The notes beneath the pieces are model-generated. The model had not been told where the DNA came from. It ran no database searches and was given only the letters and a program-made list of their open reading frames with translations. The translations under genes were made by a program, and so were the position numbers. A DNA stretch of 64,000 nt from Pontibacillus salipaludis (GTDB lineage: Bacteria > Bacillota > Bacilli > Bacillales > BH030062): positions 186,001 through 250,000 of the forward strand of contig NZ_BMIN01000002.1 in assembly GCF_014642405.1 (NCBI RefSeq). The letters are read 5' to 3'. This document shows positions 32,761 through 41,216 of this stretch, piece after piece. The stretch's first letter is position 1. The number at the start of each line of letters is the position of its first letter.

Positions 32761-34477
32761 AATGAACCTCCCCCTTCTTTTGTTGAGATTGATAAAGAGT
32801 TTGGTAAAATTCATTGTTAGCAAGTAATTCTTTGTGGTTTCCAACTCCTTCTATTTTCCCTTCATGAAGAAGAAGGAGTTGGTCAGCTTCTTTGACCGAA
32901 CTTATTTTCTGGGCAATAATAAAGACGGTGTAAGGAAGGTCGGTTAACTTGTTAAGGATATCGGATTCTGTCTTCGCATCTAATGCACTCGTGCTGTCGT
33001 CTAGAACTAAGATGTCAGGTTGCTTCATAAGCGCCCGCGCTATACAGATTCGCTGCTTTTGTCCTCCCGAGAAATTCACACCCTTCTGCCCAATCTTCGT
33101 CTCAAAACCATGCGGAAGCTCTTTGATAAATTCGTAAATCCCTGCGTCCTTTGTCGAATGAATCAATTCCTCTTCCGTTCCTTCTTTGTTGCCCCACAGT
33201 AAGTTTTCTCTTATCGTTCCAGAAAAGAGATGAGCCTCCTGAGGTACAACCCCAATTTTATCTCGCAAATCCTCTACTCTGATATCCTGACTATCGACCC
33301 CGCCAAAAGAAATTGTTCCTTTCTGAGGCTGATAGAGACGAGGGATAAGCTGTGCGAGCGTCGTCTTTCCGGATCCAGTTTCACCAAGGATTCCAAACAT
33401 TTTTCCTTGAGGCACTGTGAAACTTACATCCTCTAGAGCAGGATACTCACTTCGTGTAGGATAAGAAAATGAAACATGATCAAACGTAACCGCTCCTGAC
33501 TGATAAGTAGATGAATTTGGATGTCCATCATTTCTTGGCTTTTCTTCTAAAATGGAAACAATTCGTGAGATTGATGCTCTCCCGCGTGAGAAAAGCATAA
33601 TTAAGAACGAGAACACCCCAAATGAGAACATAATTCGCATTCCGTAATTGAGTACAGAGACCACTTCTCCTGGCTGCGCTTCTCCTCCATTTAGTTGATA
33701 TGACCCTAACCACAAAATCGCAATTAAACTCATATTCATCCCAAACATAATCATTGGCATCGTTACTTCCATAAGGCGGAGAGCTTTTGTATTCGCTTCT
33801 TGTAAAGGCCCGTTCGCTTCTTCGAATTGTTTCTGTTCGAAATCACCACGATCATAGGCTTTCACCAACCTCATATTAAATAAATTCTCTCTTAAACGAT
33901 GATTGACTTGGTCCAAATTCGTTTGAACAGACCGAAATCGCTTAACCCCTTTCACCATCACAAGGACCATACATCCAAGTAAAAGAGGAACAGCCAACAA
34001 CAAAACAGTAGCTAAACTCGGCTCAACCAAAATGGCCATTACAAGTCCAAACAGTATAAATAATGGAGCGCGCAACATAATTCTCATAGCCATGAATAAA
34101 AGGCTTTGCAGTTGCGTAACATCGCTTGTCATTCTTGTAAGTAATGTAGACAGTGAAAACTTCTGAAGCTGAGCAGGTGTAAAGTATTGTATCCTTTTAA
34201 ACATTGCTTCCCTCATATCACGCGCTACGCCTTGACTGACATTTGCTGCAAAGAACGAGTTGGTAATTCCTGCTGTAAAAGCAAGAAGAGATAACCCAAG
34301 CAGGAGCCCTCCCCATCCAGCGACAGCTGAAAGATCTTGCTTTAGGACGCCACGGTCAATAATGATCCCCATTATTAAAGGTTGAAGAAGCTCAACAACT
34401 AACTCCAGTAGCATAAGAAGGAGAGCAATAACAGCAGAACCTTTATAAATCTTTATGTAGGAATAAATAATACGCAT
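32744..34477 (-). CDS. ABC exporter half-transporter with degenerate ATPase site (YfiB/YheI-like)
   Basis: 577 residues: a membrane domain with six helices, then an ATPase domain. Walker A is GILGETGSGKTTLAQL and the signature VNFSGGQKQRICIARA. Walker B is ILVLDDSTSALD, in which aspartate replaces the usual catalytic glutamate, and the H-loop reads FIIAQKIS with Gln in place of His. Such paired losses are typical of the non-catalytic half of heterodimeric exporters such as BmrC. The partner gene, with the intact site, overlaps its end. ATG 34477 follows GGAAAGGTGGGTACATA. Confidence 0.9.
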   Translation of the reverse strand: MRIIYSYIKIYKGSAVIALLLMLLELVVELLQPLIMGIIIDRGVLKQDLSAVAGWGGLLLGLSLLAFTAGITNSFFAANVSQGVARDMREAMFKRIQYFTPAQLQKFSLSTLLTRMTSDVTQLQSLLFMAMRIMLRAPLFILFGLVMAILVEPSLATVLLLAVPLLLGCMVLVMVKGVKRFRSVQTNLDQVNHRLRENLFNMRLVKAYDRGDFEQKQFEEANGPLQEANTKALRLMEVTMPMIMFGMNMSLIAILWLGSYQLNGGEAQPGEVVSVLNYGMRIMFSFGVFSFLIMLFSRGRASISRIVSILEEKPRNDGHPNSSTYQSGAVTFDHVSFSYPTRSEYPALEDVSFTVPQGKMFGILGETGSGKTTLAQLIPRLYQPQKGTISFGGVDSQDIRVEDLRDKIGVVPQEAHLFSGTIRENLLWGNKEGTEEELIHSTKDAGIYEFIKELPHGFETKIGQKGVNFSGGQKQRICIARALMKQPDILVLDDSTSALDAKTESDILNKLTDLPYTVFIIAQKISSVKEADQLLLLHEGKIEGVGNHKELLANNEFYQTLYQSQQKKGEVHYVENS

Positions 34478-34555
34478 TATGTACCCACCTTTCCTTTTAC
34501 ATAATATTCAAACATCTTTTAGTAGAAAGGATCTACAAACAAACGTTTAAGTACT

Positions 34556-34592
34556 AAAAAAAGGTCTGCAATCGGACACCTTCAGACCCTTA
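34556..34592 (-). terminator. Terminator after the channel-like gene
   Basis: Minus strand GGTCTG and CAGACC form a six-pair stem with a loop of about 15 nt, followed by seven T. Confidence 0.65.
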
Positions 34593-34613
34593 CACACCCT
34601 CTATTTAGTTAGA

Positions 34614-35243
34614 TCACCCTTGAATATCTTGGTACGATTTCGATTTCTTTTTTCGCAATTTGAGGAGTCTTTCACCTCTCTCAATTGCCCATTGAAATGC
34701 TAATCCATGAAGCACAACCCCCATAATAGATGTACACACAAGCATGACAACCGATTCAGTCCTTAAAGAAAACCCGCTTTGATGTCCGAAAAACATCAGT
34801 TGCCTGCCTACCATTAGAAGGGCTTCAGAGAAGGAGATTCTTCCTGCTTCTAGCACCCACAACGTGAATGATTCAGCCCCCAAAATAATTAGAAAGAGTC
34901 CAAAAATAAATACTTTAGACTTATACGTGAGCTTATTAATGAAGGGCTCAATATAATATTTTGTGATTGTTTTAATACGAAACAAGTAAATAATACGAAC
35001 AATCCGTGCCATTTGAAAGAATTGATCAATTGGGATAACGGCCACCACTAAAAAAGGGTTTTGTTTAACGAATTTCCACTTATCCTCTTCTAACAATAGA
35101 CGGACCAGGAAATCCGTCATGAAGATTCCCCAAACCACCCAGTTGATTACAGAATCATAGGGGCGATCGCTCCATAACGTCATAATAGTTGCTATAACGA
35201 GCAGAATCATGATTCCCTCATACGTACGCTTAAAGATTCTCAT
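34614..35243 (-). CDS. Voltage-gated-channel-like membrane protein lacking the K+ selectivity filter
   Basis: 209 residues, six predicted membrane segments in the order of an ion-transport protein. QMARIVRIIYLFRIKTITKYY (about 76-96) resembles an S4 segment with regularly spaced arginines, followed by an S5-like helix (VFIFGLFLIILGAESFTLWVL) and a final S6-like helix. In the pore-loop position, FSEALLMVGRQLMFFGHQSG replaces the T-V-G-Y-G filter. It is therefore unlikely to be an ordinary potassium channel and may be a voltage-sensor relative or a channel of other selectivity. No partner gene is adjacent. The start ATG 35243 lies behind AAGGACGAG. Confidence 0.6.
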   Translation of the reverse strand: MRIFKRTYEGIMILLVIATIMTLWSDRPYDSVINWVVWGIFMTDFLVRLLLEEDKWKFVKQNPFLVVAVIPIDQFFQMARIVRIIYLFRIKTITKYYIEPFINKLTYKSKVFIFGLFLIILGAESFTLWVLEAGRISFSEALLMVGRQLMFFGHQSGFSLRTESVVMLVCTSIMGVVLHGLAFQWAIERGERLLKLRKKKSKSYQDIQG

Positions 35244-35289
35244 AAACTCGTCCTTTACTTAACCTTTTGATAGTAGTATATCACGATGA

Positions 35290-36861
35290 TTAAGAAACGG
35301 ATCCATTCATATGGAAATTATTCTTTCCTTGGTTTTTCACTTTATAAAGAGACTGATCAGCCTTCCTCACCAGTTCATCTGCTAAAACACCATGTTCTGG
35401 ATATATACTGACTCCAATACTTGCCTGAATAGGAATCTCGATCCCCTTTTCGCAAAAAGGGCTTTCGTTAAATCGGTTTAGCAATGACTGCGCCTCTCCT
35501 CTTACAAATTCAAGAGAAGGGATATCATCTAAACAGATGACAAATTCGTCTCCTCCTAATCTGGCAGCAAACCCTTTGCCCTGGACAAAGTCGGCCACTT
35601 CCTTAGCCACATGTCTTAAGAAGCCGTCTCCGACAGTATGCCCGTACAGATCATTAACTTGTTTAAATGAATCTAGGTCAAAGAGCATAATCGCAACATT
35701 TTGTTTGGCGCTCGATTGAATTCGCTTTTCCAATGATTGATAAAAAGACCTTCGATTGGGCAATTGTGTTAAGGAATCATGATAAGCTAGGAAAGAAACC
35801 TGCTCCGCTTTCTGCTTCTCAGAGGTAATATTCCGTATAATAATCATGAAATACGGCTGTTGATCCACAAATAAGAAGTCTCCATCAATTAGTAAATGAC
35901 GGGTTTTACCGTCTTTTACACTCTCAATTTCTGCCTCGAACTGTCGAACGGGCTGTCGTTTATCAAATATTCTATGATAAAGATCTATCCATTCTTCTTG
36001 ATGGGTAGCCTGGTAAGCTTCAAACACATTTCGATTGCGAATGTTAGCATCTTCTAAAAAATACTGAGCTGTTGGGTTTGCTTCCTTAATAATACCTTTA
36101 CTATCTACTAATAGAATAGCGTTAGGATTCAAGTTAAATAGAATTTCGTAACGTTTCGAATAGGAAGATAGAAAGTCATATTTGAGCATCGCAATCCTTA
36201 ACATGAAACACCAGACCACACCTGCGAAAATATATGGACGCGGAGGTAACCACTTTCCAAAGTCAATATAACCAAATACGATATTCCAAAGTAATACAAA
36301 TATAAATGAATACAATAGAATATCCATTATACGTTTACGTTCCAATGATTCAATCACTTTTCTCTGCTTTAAAATCATATAAATAAAAAAGACCGTGAAT
36401 AGATTTCCTGTTGTAATAGATAAATAATAAGCTGTATCATGGATCGGCAGTTTCCAGATCCTTTGCTGAACAAAGCCTTGGCTAGTGAACACATGGCTCA
36501 GGAGAAATACAGATAAGCAAACAATAAAAACAGGGACATAATAAATATATGGTCGTAAGCGGACGGGTATTCGTTGTTTGAAGGAGGTCACTTCAGCTAC
36601 AAAGTGGAAGCCGAAACTGATCAGGAAGGCGCCAACACAGCCATACCAAAAGTTCATTACGGATGCACTGTATTGGATAGGTAGTAAATGCCGTATATAT
36701 TCTTCTAAAAACAACAACACAAACCATAGTACAATTAAACTAGCTAAGCGATGAATCTTACTCTGAACATTACGAAGAAGGACTTCAATTGCCATATAAA
36801 ATAAAAATAAGATAGGGATTAAATAGATAAAGATACTGGTTATAATCGATTCGACAGTCAT
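35290..36861 (-). CDS. Membrane-bound PAS-GGDEF diguanylate cyclase
   Basis: About 523 residues. The first 225 contain seven hydrophobic segments like the 7TM sensor modules of histidine kinases. A PAS domain follows (about 235-350: ILFNLNPNAILLVDSKGII), then a GGDEF domain (about 355-520) with YHDSLTQLPNRRSF, MLFDLDSFKQVND, the active-site ARLGGDEFVICL, and ASIGVSIYPEHG. The catalytic signature is intact, so c-di-GMP synthesis is expected. The RxxD inhibitory site that usually precedes it by five residues is absent, suggesting no product inhibition. The start is taken as ATG 36861 (a GTG at 36870 is in frame); the ribosome site is weak. Confidence 0.85.
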   Translation of the reverse strand: MTVESIITSIFIYLIPILFLFYMAIEVLLRNVQSKIHRLASLIVLWFVLLFLEEYIRHLLPIQYSASVMNFWYGCVGAFLISFGFHFVAEVTSFKQRIPVRLRPYIYYVPVFIVCLSVFLLSHVFTSQGFVQQRIWKLPIHDTAYYLSITTGNLFTVFFIYMILKQRKVIESLERKRIMDILLYSFIFVLLWNIVFGYIDFGKWLPPRPYIFAGVVWCFMLRIAMLKYDFLSSYSKRYEILFNLNPNAILLVDSKGIIKEANPTAQYFLEDANIRNRNVFEAYQATHQEEWIDLYHRIFDKRQPVRQFEAEIESVKDGKTRHLLIDGDFLFVDQQPYFMIIIRNITSEKQKAEQVSFLAYHDSLTQLPNRRSFYQSLEKRIQSSAKQNVAIMLFDLDSFKQVNDLYGHTVGDGFLRHVAKEVADFVQGKGFAARLGGDEFVICLDDIPSLEFVRGEAQSLLNRFNESPFCEKGIEIPIQASIGVSIYPEHGVLADELVRKADQSLYKVKNQGKNNFHMNGSVS

Positions 36862-37103
36862 ACTACACACATCTCTTCATTAGTTTTCATGCAATGCTCT
36901 TAGATTAGCATGAATTACTCATACAATTAACTTTAAACCCTCTACTTAAACCAATTGATGAGCAAAAAGAACTACATCAAATAAATATAATTGCATAAAA
37001 AGACCGAACCCCCTCTAATACGCATTTTCATTTTAATTAAAACTCATGTATGTTACAGTATTTCGAGTATCGAAATAGTAAAATCTCAGGAAGGCGGAAA
37101 TCT

Positions 37104-38453
37104 ATGCAACAGGAATCACTCCCTATTATCAAACAAGGATATTTTAAAACGATCTTAATTCTTAGCATTGCTGTTTGGCTTGTAGTGATGAACACAACCA
37201 TGTTCAACGTTGCCCTTCCTAACGTGCTAAGTGATTTTAATCTGTCTCCTTCACAAGGAGCATGGATTGTATCAGGATATTCCATCGTTCTAGCCATCTT
37301 TACAATTACTTATACCCGTTTAAGTGACTACATCCCTCTTAAACGCTTACTTATGATTGGTGTTGTTCTATTTGCATCTGCATCCGTTTTTGGGTACTTC
37401 ACACAAAATTTCATCTGGCTCATGATTGCTAGACTCGTTCAAGCCGCAGGTGCAGCGGCAATTCCAGGACTTTCATATGTATATGCCGGCCGTTTCGTTC
37501 CAGGGCATCACAGAGGACGTGCCATGGCCTTTATTGCTTCAGCATCTTCTCTTGGTTTCGGACTCGGTCCTGTTTTCGGTGGAGCGATTACGGATTACTT
37601 AAACTGGAATTTCTTATTTGTATTCACGTTACTCGTTATTCTCTTGTTACCCGTTTTAAATAAACGATTACCCGAAGAGTCTTCTCAGCCTGGACAGTTC
37701 GATAAAGTGGGGGCTATTTTAACCGGGTTATCTGTTACTGCTTTGCTCTTATTTATATCCACTATAACGTGGTACTATCTAGCAATTGGTTTGGTGTTAG
37801 CAGGCATGTTATGGTGGCATTTAAATAAGAATAGTGCTCCATTTATTCAGCCTAAATTAATTCGAAATAAATCCTACCGATTGATTGTTTATATGAGTTA
37901 TTTAGGATTTACCACTCATTTTGCAATCCTCGTCTTGATGCCTTTAATGCTGAAAAATGTATATGACAAAAGCCCGACCACCGTAGGGTTGATCATCTTC
38001 CCAGGAGCTTTCCTTTCAGCTCTTGCTGCTGTTTATGTAGGACGTCTCATAGATCGATACGGAAATATAAGGGTGATGTTTCTCGCTCATGTTCTTCTCA
38101 CAGGATCGACGATCATTTTTTATTTCCTATCTCCTGTAAATGAATATATGATTATGTTTGGCTATATGTTTACTAGTTTTGGATTCTCTAGCCTATCGTC
38201 TAGTTCTACGAATGAAGTATCTACCTTTTTACCTTCTACCCTAATAGGTTCCGGTATTGGTCTTAAACAACTTGTACAGTTTGTTGGTTCTGCCTCCGGG
38301 CCAGTACTTGCTGGTTTCTTCTTAGAATTTGGGGATGAACAGTATTCCATCGCTTCTTTCCAGAATACTTTCTTGTTTATTCTTGTGCTCATGGTTTTAT
38401 CATGTCTCATTTTTTGGCAGGTGTTTAGAAGATCCGAAAAGATAGAAGGGTAA
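37104..38453 (+). CDS. MFS transporter, DHA2/TetL-like
   Basis: 449 residues and about 12-14 membrane helices. The opening MNTTMFNVALPNVLSDFNLS has the D1-type motif of 14-helix drug antiporters such as TetL and EmrB, followed by AWIVSGYSIVLAIFTITY. TRLSDYIPLKRLLMIG is a weak motif A, and SSLGFGLGPVFGGAITDYLNW the motif C region. It probably exports a drug or metabolite in exchange for protons. ATG 37104 is chosen behind AGGAAGGCGGAAATCT; the frame is open 18 codons further upstream. Single gene ended by a hairpin. Confidence 0.85.
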   Translation: MQQESLPIIKQGYFKTILILSIAVWLVVMNTTMFNVALPNVLSDFNLSPSQGAWIVSGYSIVLAIFTITYTRLSDYIPLKRLLMIGVVLFASASVFGYFTQNFIWLMIARLVQAAGAAAIPGLSYVYAGRFVPGHHRGRAMAFIASASSLGFGLGPVFGGAITDYLNWNFLFVFTLLVILLLPVLNKRLPEESSQPGQFDKVGAILTGLSVTALLLFISTITWYYLAIGLVLAGMLWWHLNKNSAPFIQPKLIRNKSYRLIVYMSYLGFTTHFAILVLMPLMLKNVYDKSPTTVGLIIFPGAFLSALAAVYVGRLIDRYGNIRVMFLAHVLLTGSTIIFYFLSPVNEYMIMFGYMFTSFGFSSLSSSSTNEVSTFLPSTLIGSGIGLKQLVQFVGSASGPVLAGFFLEFGDEQYSIASFQNTFLFILVLMVLSCLIFWQVFRRSEKIEG

Positions 38454-38485
38454 GCTATTTCTATAAAGTTACCCATTCTTCAAAA

Positions 38486-38517
38486 TAAAAGCTGTCCCTA
38501 AAGGGACAGCTTTTATT
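38486..38517. terminator. Bidirectional terminator
   Basis: AAAAGCTGTCCC-TAAA-GGGACAGCTTTT between convergent genes, with A and T tracts on the two sides. Confidence 0.88.
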
Positions 38518-38522
38518 TATGT

Positions 38523-39425
38523 TTATGGGATATCATAGCCCTGGGAGCTCGTGTAGATTTCAAACCATTGGTCTTTCGAGAGCGTAAGATCAAGTGCAGC
38601 TACAGCTGACTTAATACGCTCTATTTTACCTGATCCTACAATCGGGATAACCTTTGCTGGATGAGCCAGTAACCAGGTATACATAACTTGATCAATTCCA
38701 TCAGCGCCAATCTCTCCGGCTACTTTATCAAGAGTAGTGCGTAATCGAATGGCTCTCTCACTATCACTTGTGAACACATCCCCACCACCAAGAGGAGACC
38801 AAGCCATTGGAGCCAATCGTTTTTCCATACAAGTATCGAGGGTTCCGTCATGAATATTCTCCAGATTGTAAGGGGATAATTCAATTTGGTTTGTAACCAA
38901 CTCAACATCTAAGTAGGACTCAAGCATGTCTAATTGATGTTTTTTGAAATTTGATACGCCAAAATGACGCACTTTTCCAGCGTCTTTTAATTCTCGAAAA
39001 GCTTCCGCCACTTCTCTAGGATCCATTAATGGATCAGGTCGATGAATAAGTAACAAGTCGATATAATCGGTTCCGAAAGCTTGCAACGAATTCTCAACGG
39101 ATTTCAAAATGTGAGCTTTACTTGTATCATAGTGATGAGATTGATGCTCTGGACGATTCTCAGATTCTAAAACAATCCCACACTTTGTAACAAGCTCCAT
39201 TCTCTCACGCAATTCAGGTTTAAGAGCGAGCGCTTGTCCGAATAATGGTTCACATGTATAACTTCCATAAATATCAGCGTGATCGAATGTCGTAATCCCC
39301 AATTCTAAACATTGTTCAATCAGCTCGACTACTTCTTCATTCGAATAATTCCAATCACTTAATCTCCAATGTCCATGAACAATTTGAGAAACTGATAATT
39401 CTTCAGCGAGTTGAATACGATTCAT
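38523..39425 (-). CDS. Aldo/keto reductase (YdhF-like)
   Basis: 300 residues forming an AKR TIM barrel. Catalytic residues visible are Asp and Tyr in TTFDHADIYGSYTCE (about 47-61), Lys in LVTKCGI and His in LLLIHRPDPLMDP. The NADPH-binding end includes HPAKVIPIVGSGKIERI. It reduces aldehydes or ketones; the physiological substrate is unknown. ATG 39425 follows GGAGGAGTTTAATCT. Transcribed alone, with a terminator immediately after the stop. Confidence 0.9.
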   Translation of the reverse strand: MNRIQLAEELSVSQIVHGHWRLSDWNYSNEEVVELIEQCLELGITTFDHADIYGSYTCEPLFGQALALKPELRERMELVTKCGIVLESENRPEHQSHHYDTSKAHILKSVENSLQAFGTDYIDLLLIHRPDPLMDPREVAEAFRELKDAGKVRHFGVSNFKKHQLDMLESYLDVELVTNQIELSPYNLENIHDGTLDTCMEKRLAPMAWSPLGGGDVFTSDSERAIRLRTTLDKVAGEIGADGIDQVMYTWLLAHPAKVIPIVGSGKIERIKSAVAALDLTLSKDQWFEIYTSSQGYDIP

Positions 39426-39517
39426 AGATTAAACTCCTCCAAATATGTATATACTTCCCCTTTATCGTACTCCCTTTCCCCTAAAAACGCGAGGAAAGCG
39501 CTTCATTAAGATAAAGC

Positions 39518-39557
39518 GTGCCAGACACCCTTTAGCTGGATAAAGGGTGTCTGGCAC
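39518..39557. repeat. Long perfect hairpin with GTGCCAGACACCC core
   Basis: GTGCCAGACACCCTTTA (39518-39534) and its exact complement TAAAGGGTGTCTGGCAC (39541-39557) enclose a 6-nt loop. The same core is found at 5855-5905. It starts 3 bp beyond the stop of the Gfo/Idh/MocA gene and may act as its terminator, though no T run follows. Confidence 0.8.
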
Positions 39558-39560
39558 TTG

Positions 39561-40535
39561 TTAAATTCGGACAGTTCCGTTTTGGCTTTGATAGATTGAA
39601 TCAATCAGTTTAATGTTTTCAAGCGTTTTAAATTGTAATGCATCCATTGGTTCATGATTCTCTACCATTCTTTCAAATGCTTCGATTTGAAGAGCATACT
39701 GATCTCCTTCTTCTACAACTTCTCGTTCTCCATCATTAGTAGATATACGAATGATCCCTTTATGATCATTCGCATCTGGACGATAAGCATGGGGAACAGT
39801 AATTCTTCCTTTTGTACCAATAATTTCATACTCATTCCGTAATGGTGTGTTGAAACTACAGTCAACTTGTACCAAAACGCCATTTTCAAGCTTCATTGTT
39901 ACAAGCGAAGCTAGATCTACCTCATATTCCTCATCGACATTTGATATAGACTGAACATGGTCAGGTTTACTGCCCAATAAATGAAGAGCAGAATGAGTAC
40001 CATAACAACCTACATCCCAAAGCGCTCCTCCCCCTTTTTCAGGATCGAGACGAATGTTGTAATGACTTCTGTCAAAGCTAAAGGAGAAACTGGCCTTCAT
40101 TAATTCCACATCTCCAATTTCACCTGATGCTATAATCTCTTTCACCCGCTCATGTTGAGGATGGAATTGATACATAAATGCCTCTAAGAAAATGACGTTA
40201 TGGTTCTGGCAGGTCTGGACCATTTCTTCTACGTCACGATAGCTTAAAGCAGCAGGCTTCTCACATAAGATATGTTTTCCGGCCTGAGCCGCCTTTAAGA
40301 CCCATTCTTTATGAAGATGATTAGGTAAAGGAATATAAACAGCCTCAACTTGGTCATCATTCAATAATTGCTGATAACTACTATAAGCATTTGAAATATC
40401 AAAATGCTTGGCTACTTCCTCTTCTTTTCCACTGCTACTTGCTACAGCCACAACCTCAGATCCATCTGTTCGCTGAATAGCTGGAATTAAAGCCTTCTTC
40501 GCAATATTTGCTGTTCCTAAAATGCCCCAACGCAT
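39561..40535 (-). CDS. Gfo/Idh/MocA-family oxidoreductase
   Basis: 324 residues. The N-terminal Rossmann domain has MRWGILGTANIAKKALIPAI and the family hallmark HILCEKPAAL (about 89-98) with the catalytic lysine. The C-terminal alpha/beta domain contains GGGALWDVGCYGTHSALHLLG with the conserved Asp and His. Members use NAD(P) to oxidise sugars, inositols or other polyols; no neighbouring sugar genes narrow the choice. ATG 40535 follows GGAGAGGGTTTTAGC. Confidence 0.9.
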   Translation of the reverse strand: MRWGILGTANIAKKALIPAIQRTDGSEVVAVASSSGKEEEVAKHFDISNAYSSYQQLLNDDQVEAVYIPLPNHLHKEWVLKAAQAGKHILCEKPAALSYRDVEEMVQTCQNHNVIFLEAFMYQFHPQHERVKEIIASGEIGDVELMKASFSFSFDRSHYNIRLDPEKGGGALWDVGCYGTHSALHLLGSKPDHVQSISNVDEEYEVDLASLVTMKLENGVLVQVDCSFNTPLRNEYEIIGTKGRITVPHAYRPDANDHKGIIRISTNDGEREVVEEGDQYALQIEAFERMVENHEPMDALQFKTLENIKLIDSIYQSQNGTVRI

Positions 40536-40719
40536 GCTAAAACCCTCTCCTTTTATAATTTAATCGCCTACATTTTTCCTCTTAACGCATATACCCGTTC
40601 TTGAGCCCTTTCAAATCTTGCTATTTAATACTAAACCTCTGCTAACCCATTTGTTCAAAAAAGTAAGGCTGTAGACTCAAATGTGAGGTACCTGCGCGAC
40701 CGTTCTCCCATTTATGATA

Positions 40720-41032
40720 GGGCTGGCTGGAGGACTGCGAGACTCCCGCGGGGTAAGGAGCCTATCTAGTTCTGGCGTGGAGGACCTAGCGAGATAAGCC
40801 ATCTTTTTTACAAAGGCTTATCGCCTTTTCCAAAAAGCTGTCTTATCCGGCCCCACACGACGTGGGGTCGTTCGATGTTGTCACAGGATGTGACGATCTT
40901 AGTCGAACTTCCTTATATATAAAGGCACCACGCCTGCACTTTTAAACCTAGGGAAGACCCCACAGAGAGCGATAGCGAACGAGGAGGCTTCCCAGCTCCC
41001 CGCAGGAAAGCGAGTGGTCCTCCAGCCAGCCC
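40720..41032. repeat. Family A palindromic repeat, copy 5, carrying a nested family B element
   Basis: Outer arms GGGCTGGCTGGAGGAC and GTCCTCCAGCCAGCCC are fully complementary. Inside are the usual A blocks in minus orientation (CTGCGAGACTCCCGCGGGG, then GACCCCACAGAGAGCGA and GAGGAGGCTTCCCAGCTCC). Where other copies read AGGAGCCTAGGGGAGACCCC, this one is split at CCTAGG by about 190 bp (40763-40950), which is a family B element. Confidence 0.88.
40763..40950 (-). repeat. Family B element (nested), including module C
   Basis: Read on the minus strand it starts with AAAAGTGCAGGCGTGG, carries module C (GTTCGAC, GTCAC/GTGAC, CCCCAC/GTGGGG; plus-strand 40850-40908), then CCGGATAAG, an inner hairpin, CTTATCTCGCTAGG and CCACGCCAGAACTAGA. 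Its terminal GGCGTGG pairs with CCACGCC. In the tandem copy at 43349 the same stem reads GGCGGGG and CCCCGCC, a compensated change. Confidence 0.82.
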
Positions 41033-41216
41033 AAGCCCTTTTACGGTTAAGGTCCCCAAAAGCTAACCTAAGCCTCAAGGATTACGTATAAGGAGGCTTA
41101 TGCGGAGGGGGCTATTTTTTCTGTTCGAATTTACAAAACATATTTAAAATACAGAATCTTATAGTAAAATAAGTAAAAGGTTGAATGACCGATTATGTTA
41201 AAGATTGGAGTTAACT

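Noticed and set aside
32761-32844. Longer N-terminus for the second ABC half-transporter
   Set aside because: The extension lies inside the upstream gene and has no ribosome site. ATG 32760 has AGGGGGAGG at ideal distance.
39496-39509. cre site upstream of the aldo/keto reductase
   Set aside because: AAAGCGCTTCAT resembles the cre centre, but the outer positions do not fit the 14-bp consensus in either orientation.
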